A stretch of DNA of 51,790 bases from an uncultured Lewinella sp. Lineage in GTDB: Bacteria; Bacteroidota; Bacteroidia; Chitinophagales; Saprospiraceae. Positions 45,317 through 51,790 of this stretch are shown in pieces. The notes below the pieces were generated by a model. The model was given only the letters and a program-made list of their open reading frames with translations. It did not search any database and was not told where the DNA came from. The stretch lies in contig CAJXPD010000038.1 in NCBI GenBank assembly GCA_913057785.1, forward strand, positions 1-51,790, written 5' to 3'. Numbering within the stretch: the first letter of the stretch is position 1; each line of letters starts with the position of its first letter. Made by a program: the position numbers and the translations under genes.

Positions 45317-45976
45317 TTACAAGCGACTTTCAGGCAGATACCCTTTCTCAACCAAATCCTGTTTATTTGACACGGACTGGAGTCGCCCGTTCTGTAAGAG
45401 CAATTTACGATCGGCGGTTTGCAGCACGTCTTCATAGTAATGGTCAGCTAGTAATATCCCTTTCGTGTCCTTCAATCCTTGTAGAAAATTTTTGATGTAG
45501 TCCATTTGGATGGGTTCCAGCATGGATAGTGGTTCATCTAATAGTAGGATGGGGTGCTGCAAATGGCCCAGTAATAAGGTAGCTAAGTAGCGGCGCTCAC
45601 CAACCGATAATTGACCAACAAACTGGTTTTCAATTTTAGAGATTTTAGGTGCATAAAAAATAGCATCCCATGCCTCTTCCGAGGCTAGACTTCTTTGAAC
45701 CAAAGTTCGAACACGCAGGCGAGTTGGCATAAAAGCATATTGTGGCAAATAACCTACCCTATCTTGTCTTTTGGTAAGTGGAAAACCATCTACTGTGATG
45801 AGCCCTTTGTTAGCCTTGGTAAGGCCAAAGAGGATCTGAAACAAAGTGGACTTCCCACTGCCATTTCGTCCCATGATAGCAACAATCTCCCCAGTGCTAA
45901 GGCTCAATTCAAGTCTATCCAACACTTGTTTTCTACCGAATGATTTGCTAAGGTCTTTTATCTCCAAATGAGCCAT
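45317..45976 (-). CDS. ABC transporter ATP-binding protein
   Basis: With the ATG at 45976 this is a 219-residue ATPase beginning MAHLEIKDLSKSFGRKQ; the longer frame adds 15 non-conserved residues. The P-loop GRNGSGKST, a Q-loop YLPQYAF, the signature LSVGERR and Walker B ILLLDEP are all present. The start overlaps the end of the small membrane-protein gene by 19 bases, so the two are translationally coupled and may form one transporter. No classical permease is near. Confidence 0.92.
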   Translation of the reverse strand: MAHLEIKDLSKSFGRKQVLDRLELSLSTGEIVAIMGRNGSGKSTLFQILFGLTKANKGLITVDGFPLTKRQDRVGYLPQYAFMPTRLRVRTLVQRSLASEEAWDAIFYAPKISKIENQFVGQLSVGERRYLATLLLGHLQHPILLLDEPLSMLEPIQMDYIKNFLQGLKDTKGILLADHYYEDVLQTADRKLLLQNGRLQSVSNKQDLVEKGYLPESRL

Positions 45977-46305
45977 GAAACACAGAGGTATATTGCACCC
46001 GCCAAGGGTGCGATAAAACAATTAACTATCCCTAACCTAAACATCATTCTAGGCTTCGTCCATCCCCAATTGCGATAGAAGACATAGGTTGATCCCTGGA
46101 AATATTGGTAACATACAAGCGCAATGACATACCCGAAGGACACATATAGCAACATACCCCAAATGGCATGTGTATAAAGACTCACGAAGAATGAAACAGC
46201 TAGATTGTAGGCTGACACATCTACATAATACTGCCAGAGGACTTGCTTATTCCGTAGTATACTCATCTTTTGCATTTCGGTCCGAACACCAAAATACGTC
46301 AGCAT
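45958..46305 (-). CDS. Small membrane protein coupled to the ABC ATPase
   Basis: This 115-residue protein has two to three membrane helices: YNLAVSFFVSLYTHAIWGML, YVSFGYVIALVCYQYF and a final FCIAPLAGAIYLCVSWLI-like segment. Basic residues between them (YRNWGWTKPRM) suggest the inside loop. I do not recognise the family. The 19-base overlap with the ATPase and the shared orientation make it a candidate membrane partner, unusually small for a permease. A later ATG (MQKMSILRN) is a possible alternative start. Confidence 0.75.
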   Translation of the reverse strand: MLTYFGVRTEMQKMSILRNKQVLWQYYVDVSAYNLAVSFFVSLYTHAIWGMLLYVSFGYVIALVCYQYFQGSTYVFYRNWGWTKPRMMFRLGIVNCFIAPLAGAIYLCVSWLIWR

Positions 46306-46451
46306 CTATAGACTCGCCCACCCGTTAACGCTCTATTCACATCCTTAACTTCTTCTTACCGATTTTAATTTTTTTATTAAACTCGTTTAATCACCTGGCC
46401 ACCTTTCTTTAAATATCTTGTCTATTCAACCGAACACTAAACCCGATCTTT

Positions 46452-47282
46452 ATGCATCCATCCATTAAGAGCCAATTCATTAAAGTAGAACACCTCAAGC
46501 TTCACTACCTGGAAATGGGGAGTGGGGAGCCTATCCTACTCCTACATGGATGGCCAACCTCCTCCTATTTATGGCGAAACTTGATTCCCACTTTGGCGGA
46601 AAACAATCGAGTGATCGCCTTAGACCTCCCCGGTTTTGGTCGATCGGACAAACGCTTGAGCGACTCTTTTAGTTTTCCCTATCAAAACAAGATGATCGAC
46701 AGCTTTCTAAAGGAACTAGGTATAGAAAAAGTCAACTTGGCCGTGCACGACCTTGGTGGGCCTTTAGGCTTATTTTGGGCAGTCAAAAACCCCGAAAAGG
46801 TAATGCGCATTACCTTCCTCAATACATTAGTATATCCCGAATTCTCCTGGGCGGTAAAGCTTTTTGGTCTCTCTACCCTACTACCAGGAGTGAAGACATG
46901 GTTAACAAGTCCTCGTGGGCTTCGTGCAGCGATGCGACTGGGTATTGTCAACAAGGATGATCTGTCAAAGCAAGATGTAGAACAATACCAGCGACCTTTT
47001 CAAAGCAAGGAATCAAGGAAAGTACTGTTGAAGACCGTACACCGACTCAGCATCAAGGGCTACCACGAAATAGCGGAGAAGCTTCCAAAATTTGAAATCC
47101 CTATTCAAATCATCTACGGGAAAAACGACAAAATTTTACCGGATGTGGCCAAGACAATGGCTCGAGTGAAGCAGGATCTTCCACAAGCGGAATTGACAGC
47201 CTTGGACGGTTGTGGTCATTTTCTGCAGGAAGACAAGCCACAAGAAATAGCCGAACTCATGGCTACTTTCTTGCAAAATTAA
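46452..47282 (+). CDS. Haloalkane-dehalogenase-like alpha/beta hydrolase
   Basis: This 276-residue protein has the alpha/beta-hydrolase segments LLLHGWPTSSYLWRNLIP and LDLPGFGRSDK. The nucleophile elbow is AVHDLGGPLG with Asp100 in the place of the usual Ser, as in haloalkane dehalogenases and epoxide hydrolases. The His is in DGCGHFLQED (His256). The acid residue is probably in YGKNDKI. The halide-stabilising Trp next to the nucleophile in true dehalogenases is replaced by Leu, so an epoxide or ester substrate is equally possible. It ends 13 bases from the next convergent gene. Confidence 0.85.
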   Translation: MHPSIKSQFIKVEHLKLHYLEMGSGEPILLLHGWPTSSYLWRNLIPTLAENNRVIALDLPGFGRSDKRLSDSFSFPYQNKMIDSFLKELGIEKVNLAVHDLGGPLGLFWAVKNPEKVMRITFLNTLVYPEFSWAVKLFGLSTLLPGVKTWLTSPRGLRAAMRLGIVNKDDLSKQDVEQYQRPFQSKESRKVLLKTVHRLSIKGYHEIAEKLPKFEIPIQIIYGKNDKILPDVAKTMARVKQDLPQAELTALDGCGHFLQEDKPQEIAELMATFLQN

Positions 47283-47295
47283 GGCTCAGTCTACC

Positions 47296-48579
47296 TTATT
47301 TGGTGAGCGCCAAAGCGTAGCCAATCAAGATCGAAAAGTGTTCCATCTTGGTGTCATAGCCTGTTGTCCTATTGATGTCGTTGCCCGTAGCGTAGCGGGC
47401 TTCGGCGAAAAAGTCATAGACCTTGATTCCGGCACCTCCCACTAAGTAAGGTTCGGATTTGAGTAGTCGCTGCTCGAACATCTGCCCTGTGTTCACATCC
47501 TGTACCTCGTAACTGCTGGCGCTATAACTGAGATTACCAATTCCACCTTTTACGTAGGGCTGAAAATTCCCGGTAATGAAATTGTATTTCAATAGCGCAC
47601 TTATCCGCACCCCTCTGACGTCTAAAGCATAGCGAGCATCACGAGCCCCAATATCCAGAGGACCACTCGTAGTGATAGCAGAAGAATTGGCATTCATCAC
47701 TAAAGCTTCGACCCCCCAATTGAACTTGCCCCTACTTCGGGGTACACCAAATTCTAGACCCAAGCCAAAGGTCGTCGCCCAAGTGATTGGCAGTGTACTG
47801 GCTAACGAATTATTGGCATCTGCAATGGCAAAACTGGATTGTACTCGACCTGCGCTTACATAGGCAAAATGCTTGGCTCTATCTTTCGGTTTGACATAGA
47901 TGACCTGGCCTCGACATTCATTGTATCGATTGACCACATCCAAGATACTCCGTGAATAAGTTAATTTGTCGATAGCACTATCCAACATACCACAGCCCCC
48001 AAGTGCATACTTTAGTTGTCCTTTATAGTCCTCAAATACAATCGAACGAGGTAGGTTGTTATCTTCCAGGACATCGGCCATCAGCAACTGCCCTGGTCGC
48101 ATGATTTTGACTTTTCGATAGATTAGGGGTTCGTAGGAGCCGTTGCCTTTGCGGAAGTAGTAATGTGTTCGCTTCTTGGCATCGATCAGTTGGTAAAGAT
48201 TGAGCGCGCCTCTAGTCAATACCATTAGAAAGGCCGTGTCAATTTTCATATCAATCTGTCCATCCACCTCCGCATAGGTCTGGAATTGAGGCATTTCCTC
48301 CCAATCCAGCGCCTCTTGGTTCACTAGCACAACGGCCGTTTCGTAAATTTCATTTTTACTGTCAATCTTAAAACTTCTAAGATCCTGTGGGCGTAAAACC
48401 TTTACTTCTCCCTCTTTTCTAAATCTAATCTTACGGGGATTGACTACCCATTCGCGGTAATCAATTTCTCCTTTGATGATCTCTCCTTTGGCAGTGATAA
48501 TTTGCCCGGAGGTAAATCTCTTCTGAGCAAGGAGGGTCAAGGGAACAATAAAAAATAAGAGTAGTAGAGTTCTCTTCAT
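47296..48579 (-). CDS. Outer-membrane protein with C-terminal barrel
   Basis: This 427-residue protein has a signal peptide (about 1-18, ending LTLLAQK). A N-terminal domain (about 19-220) follows, starting FTSGQIITAKGEIIKGEIDYREWVV without listing more, and then a beta-barrel-like C-terminal half of alternating strands. That half includes TTFGLGLEFGVPRSRGKFNWG, cut here, and ends in ILIGYALALTK. This arrangement recurs in Bacteroidota as an unclassified outer-membrane protein. Function unknown. A TATCTTTA box (48602-48609 on the minus strand), one mismatch from TAnnTTTG, lies about 25 bases before its ATG. Confidence 0.78.
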   Translation of the reverse strand: MKRTLLLLFFIVPLTLLAQKRFTSGQIITAKGEIIKGEIDYREWVVNPRKIRFRKEGEVKVLRPQDLRSFKIDSKNEIYETAVVLVNQEALDWEEMPQFQTYAEVDGQIDMKIDTAFLMVLTRGALNLYQLIDAKKRTHYYFRKGNGSYEPLIYRKVKIMRPGQLLMADVLEDNNLPRSIVFEDYKGQLKYALGGCGMLDSAIDKLTYSRSILDVVNRYNECRGQVIYVKPKDRAKHFAYVSAGRVQSSFAIADANNSLASTLPITWATTFGLGLEFGVPRSRGKFNWGVEALVMNANSSAITTSGPLDIGARDARYALDVRGVRISALLKYNFITGNFQPYVKGGIGNLSYSASSYEVQDVNTGQMFEQRLLKSEPYLVGGAGIKVYDFFAEARYATGNDINRTTGYDTKMEHFSILIGYALALTK

Positions 48580-49048
48580 AACATTCGGATTAAGGAAGAA
48601 TTAAAGATAAGCACAATGAGTTTTAATCCAGAATTCAGGAGATAGACACTGCCGTTAAAGTCCTGTTAATGTAGCCTTACGGACGACTTGTGTAGATGCT
48701 ATTTCAGAAAAATTCAATCCCACAATAAGGAAAGAGCTGTGGCAGGCTAAAACTCCAATAACCTAAATAGACGCTACTACTATAACAATCAGATTAAGCC
48801 AGCGGATCAGCAAAAACTCAAGAAATCCAAACCACACAGATAGGACCACAGGATGTCGAAAATGCAAGGTCAAATTGATGTGAAATGCTAGAAAAATAAG
48901 GTTGGGGGTCTGCTAGCAACTTGGAGGTTCTCTAGGAAAATGGTACTTTCAAGCAATAAATTCAATCGCTAATACATTTTGAACACTATGTACTTCTAGT
49001 GTAACAACTATCAGTATTGTTCCTGAACAAGATTAAGTAGTTCGTCAT
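48580..49048. other. Non-coding stretch (469 bases)
   Basis: No coding frame, strong hairpin or tRNA was seen. The only element is the possible minus-strand TATCTTTA box at 48602-48609. The stretch separates the divergent outer-membrane protein gene and the small Pepco-like gene and should contain the latter's promoter, which I could not place. Confidence 0.5.
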
Positions 49049-49357
49049 ATGGATAAGATTACTTTTCTTGTGGACAAAATGACACTGTCTGCAAATGGTT
49101 CCCCTGGTCATATTTCCGAAGAACAAACGGTTAAAATGACCTCCTACGATTTTCAAGGAAAGCTCACCACGCTTATTGAAAACATAGCTCGTAGCGTAAG
49201 TCATGTGGATACAAGTCGCTACAACTATGAAGTGGATGAAGCTAGCTTTTCTGTACATGTGAACAAGGAAGGAGATCTATCGATCCTTTCCTTACTTCAG
49301 GAAGATTCGAATAATCAATCTGGCATTCAAATTAAACTAAAACGCAAGCAAGGCTAG
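49049..49357 (+). CDS. Small protein with Pepco/Trypco-like pattern
   Basis: This 102-residue protein has no signal peptide. The order of its elements resembles the small Pepco/Trypco domains described as companions of peptidases in bacterial conflict systems: a helix with LTTLIENIARSV, a strand pair YNYEVDEASFSVHVNKEG, a loop, and a final strand GIQIKLKRK. No peptidase, NTPase or other partner gene is adjacent, so this is a weak resemblance, not an assignment. The frame is supported by clear separation from neighbours and typical amino acid use. Confidence 0.6.
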   Translation: MDKITFLVDKMTLSANGSPGHISEEQTVKMTSYDFQGKLTTLIENIARSVSHVDTSRYNYEVDEASFSVHVNKEGDLSILSLLQEDSNNQSGIQIKLKRKQG

Positions 49358-49586
49358 CACCCACTAAAGCCAGACCTGTTTCTCTACCTAACATGATATC
49401 AACTGTTGTTTTCCTTCCACTATTCAATCCTTTTGCCAAGGGGATGAGGTGCTGATCATTTCTCCAAGCTATCTAAATCAAGTCTTTCACTTGTTTTGTC
49501 TACTATAGGCGAGTGAGCCCCTTTAAAGTAGGGCTGATTTGGGGTACAAATACTATTTTAGCCTTTTTCACCTTCAATTCCTTTCC

Positions 49587-50723
49587 ATGTCCTCAAAGCT
49601 GCACTTCGAAACGCTTGCCATCCAAAGCACCCAACTTCCCAATGAGGATACTAAGGCGGTAAGTACCCCCATTTTTATGAGTACCACCTTCGAAAGAGCA
49701 ACGGATGGCTCCTACCCTAGTGGTTATGTTTACTCGCGAATGGACAATCCCAACCGTCAGCTGCTAGAACAGAGTATCGCCTTACTGGAAAAAGGGGAAG
49801 TCGGAATCGCATTCGCCTCTGGCATGGCTGCGACCACAGCGGTTTTTCAAACGCTTGCTCCCGGTAGTCATCTAATTCTCCCTCATGACGCCTATTATAC
49901 CACCAATGACTTGGCGAAGACCGTCTTCGGAAGCAAGGGCATCCAGATCAGCGAAGTTAACATGACTCAGTTAAATGAAATCCAAGCTGCCATTCGCCCA
50001 GAAACGGCTTTGATATGGCTAGAGACGCCCTCCAATCCTCAGCTTTCTATTAGTGATATTCAAGCTATCGCGAAAATGGCCCATGCTGTCGGTGCACTGT
50101 GCGCAGTCTATAATACATGGCCGACACCAGTTATGCAGCTACCGCTGGAATTAGGGGCCGATATCGTAATGCATTCTACCACTAAATACTTTGGAGGCCA
50201 TAGCGATGTATTGGGAGGGTGCTTGGTATTGAAAGAAGCGGGGGAATTGTCCGAACAGATTCGCAAGATCCAAGCCGTTACAGGAGGTGTGCCCTCACCC
50301 TTTGAGTGTTGGTTAACTACAAGGGGAATAAAGACACTCTATCTACGAGTGCAAGCCCAAACCAAAACAGCTGGGGCTTTGGCGGAATACCTTGCCCAGC
50401 ATCCTAAGATCGAGCAGGTGAACTACCCTGGCCTTTCTACTCACCCACAACATGAGATTGCCAAAAAGCAAATGTATGGTGGGTTTGGTGCTATGCTATC
50501 AGTACAAGTGAAAGGCTCAGCAGCTAATGCTATGGAATTGACGGGCCGACTAAAACTATTTACCACGGCAACCAGCTTAGGAGGCGTAGAAAGTCTCATC
50601 GAACATCGAAAATCTGTGGAAGGACCAGCTAGTCCTACTCCCGACAACCTACTGCGACTCTCGATTGGTCTTGAGAATATTGAGGATCTAATAGCGGATT
50701 GGGAGCAGGCATTAGCCGGATAA
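49587..50723 (+). CDS. Cys/Met-metabolism PLP enzyme (cystathionine gamma-synthase/lyase family)
   Basis: Starting at the ATG 49587 this is a 378-residue protein (MSSKLHFETLAIQSTQ); a TTG 48 bases upstream gives a longer but unconserved start. Landmarks are PIFMSTTFERATDG, YSRMDNPNRQLLEQ, FASGMAATTAVFQ, and the Schiff-base Lys200 in HSTTKYFGGHSDVLGG. The last third has TSLGGVESLIEHR. Where the family has a conserved Asp (V-D-N-T) contacting the PLP ring nitrogen, this protein reads VYNTW with Tyr175. One base (GAT to TAT at 50109) explains the change. Catalysis is thus in doubt. Confidence 0.9.
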   Translation: MSSKLHFETLAIQSTQLPNEDTKAVSTPIFMSTTFERATDGSYPSGYVYSRMDNPNRQLLEQSIALLEKGEVGIAFASGMAATTAVFQTLAPGSHLILPHDAYYTTNDLAKTVFGSKGIQISEVNMTQLNEIQAAIRPETALIWLETPSNPQLSISDIQAIAKMAHAVGALCAVYNTWPTPVMQLPLELGADIVMHSTTKYFGGHSDVLGGCLVLKEAGELSEQIRKIQAVTGGVPSPFECWLTTRGIKTLYLRVQAQTKTAGALAEYLAQHPKIEQVNYPGLSTHPQHEIAKKQMYGGFGAMLSVQVKGSAANAMELTGRLKLFTTATSLGGVESLIEHRKSVEGPASPTPDNLLRLSIGLENIEDLIADWEQALAG

Positions 50724-51001
50724 TAACTCAATAATCGAGTACTATATTATTCCTCCTTTTAATATTTTAGGAAAACTTTAAACCTTAGGGTATATCTTTT
50801 CGCGCTTGCGGGACGTTAATAGAATACTACTCTTAAAAGCGATAATACAGCTAGAACATCCATACATTTTTAGATTAAACTGTTATGTAATCGTCTGAAA
50901 CCCACAGAGGACTTCAACGTATTGTAATAACAGCAAAGATATTGTACCCCCCCAGACCCACCCTTCCAGGTGATGCAGTTCTGGGCCTATTCTTTTACCT
51001 A

Positions 51002-51733
51002 ATGAACGAAAGTATGGTAACTAGAAAATGCAGCCAAATCCTATTCTTTGTCCTACTAATGGGCTTAGTAAGTAGTTGTGAGCTCTTCACGCCGATCACG
51101 GCCGAAAGTACGGTTCGCTATCGATCCGATCGGAAGGTTTCAGCCTCAGCTACCCTTTCTACACGCACTCGTACACGACCTAGTAGCAGAAACTTACCTC
51201 CACCGCCACCACCACCAAAATCGAATCGATCCAGAAATTCCAAGGCGGACAATTTTGAGTGGGAGACAGAAACTGAACCTGCTAGAAGACGTTCCGAAGC
51301 TAGTACAAGCCGTACCCGTGCGGAATCAAGGCCTGTACTTACCAGAGAGGAAATGCTTCGTGAAGATGTAGTGCAGTACGCCAAGCAATTTGTTGGAACG
51401 AAATATGTGTATGCAGGCAAAGATCCGAGAGGATTCGATTGCTCGGGCTTCACCCGCTACGTTTGGAAAGAGTTTGACGTTTCGCTGTCTGGCAGTTCCC
51501 GCATGCAGGAAGATCAAGGTACTCCGGTATCCGTGTCTAAAGCAAAAGCTGGTGACTTGATCTTTTTCCGGAGAGAAAAACATGGGCGTGTCTTCCATGT
51601 CGCTTTGGTCGTCTCCAATTCAAGAGAGGGGCTAAAAGTTATACATAGTACGAACCGAGGAGTAGTTATTGATAATATCTCCAACAACTCCTACTGGAAA
51701 CCTAAGATTTCAACTGCTCGTGATGTATTCTAG
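51002..51733 (+). CDS. NlpC/P60 cell-wall endopeptidase lipoprotein
   Basis: I chose the ATG at 51002 (243 residues); a TTG at 50942 is unlikely, and the second ATG at 51014 is possible. A lipoprotein signal ends in LVSSC. A basic and proline-rich linker (LPPPPPPPKSNRSR) follows, then the NlpC/P60 domain at about 120-243. The catalytic Cys is in GFDCSGFTRYVW (about 146), the His in RVFHVALVV (about 198), and the third polar residue is the His of VIHSTNRG. It cleaves peptidoglycan peptides near the outer membrane. Confidence 0.92.
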   Translation: MNESMVTRKCSQILFFVLLMGLVSSCELFTPITAESTVRYRSDRKVSASATLSTRTRTRPSSRNLPPPPPPPKSNRSRNSKADNFEWETETEPARRRSEASTSRTRAESRPVLTREEMLREDVVQYAKQFVGTKYVYAGKDPRGFDCSGFTRYVWKEFDVSLSGSSRMQEDQGTPVSVSKAKAGDLIFFRREKHGRVFHVALVVSNSREGLKVIHSTNRGVVIDNISNNSYWKPKISTARDVF

Positions 51734-51790
51734 AAAAAGGATTTATCCTAGCAGAGCTATAAGTAGTGTGACAATAGATATTCCTAATTT

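Noticed and set aside
51190..51230. Poly-proline run as a tandem repeat
   Set aside because: It is a normal flexible linker in the NlpC/P60 lipoprotein, similar to the one in the VanY-like protein.
1..51790. CRISPR arrays, rRNA, tRNA, prophage genes and intact insertion sequences
   Set aside because: None seen on either strand: no regularly spaced repeats, no tRNA-like TTCRA arm in the gaps, no transposase or phage structural gene.

Overview
The window looks like chromosomal DNA of a member of the Bacteroidota, most probably the Saprospiria (Lewinella/Haliscomenobacter-like). This is inferred from several things. Promoters carry the Bacteroidota -7 box TAnnTTTG, and strong Shine-Dalgarno sequences are mostly absent. 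There is a SusC/FecA-style TonB receptor with a carboxypeptidase-regulatory-like N-terminus, and many secreted or lipoprotein enzymes. Base composition is moderate. No rRNA, tRNA, CRISPR array, prophage or intact insertion sequence was seen.

Layout. 1-2040 (minus): pxpA-pxpB-pxpC for 5-oxoproline (pyroglutamate) hydrolysis; pxpC runs off the left edge. 2243-4858 (plus): YceI-like protein, SUMF1-domain protein and ApbE, a small secreted-protein operon. 4863-7114 (minus): a TonB-dependent receptor broken by an internal, frame-changing deletion. 7341-10649 (minus): a tricorn-type protease, with a 15-bp hairpin on each side. 10817-14775: a small lipoprotein, a TlpA-like thioredoxin protein, a secreted alpha/beta hydrolase and a secreted SRPBCC protein. 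14872-16725 (minus): a compact operon of an SpsF-like cytidylyltransferase, an ACT-domain protein and a protein with primase-polymerase (AEP)-like motifs. A propeller-fused sodium symporter is divergent from this operon.

19512-21845 (plus): a stand-alone CBS-pair protein coupled to a GCS2-type carboxylate-amine ligase that carries its own CBS pair. 21828-24776 (minus): a large protein combining a HExxH domain, a TolB-like propeller and a predicted outer-membrane barrel. 25114-26532: a conserved protein of unknown function behind a clear TAnnTTTG promoter. 26529-29965: mannonate dehydratase, a MITE-like inverted-repeat element, an N-terminal-nucleophile asparaginase and a VanY-type carboxypeptidase. 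30041-35295: an ABC permease and the whole oxidative pentose phosphate branch, gnd divergent from zwf-pgl. 35296-36137 is an unusually long gap with hairpins. 36138-38998: a GAF protein and a degenerate HD-fold protein.

39575-47282: a membrane protein, hydrolases, a short-chain dehydrogenase, a DUF885 lipoprotein, a methyltransferase, a DUF1801 protein with a sigma-54-like promoter, an ABC ATPase coupled to a small membrane protein, and a dehalogenase-like hydrolase. 47296-51733: an outer-membrane protein, a small Pepco/Trypco-like protein, a Cys/Met-metabolism PLP enzyme lacking its canonical PLP-binding Asp, and an NlpC/P60 lipoprotein.

The most interesting items are the AEP-like protein (14872-15540), the CBS/ligase pair with a palindrome at its promoter, the GAF plus dead-HD pair, the frame-breaking deletion in the TonB receptor, the sigma-54-like site at 44791, the Asp-to-Tyr change in the PLP enzyme, and the MITE-like element at 27797-27980.
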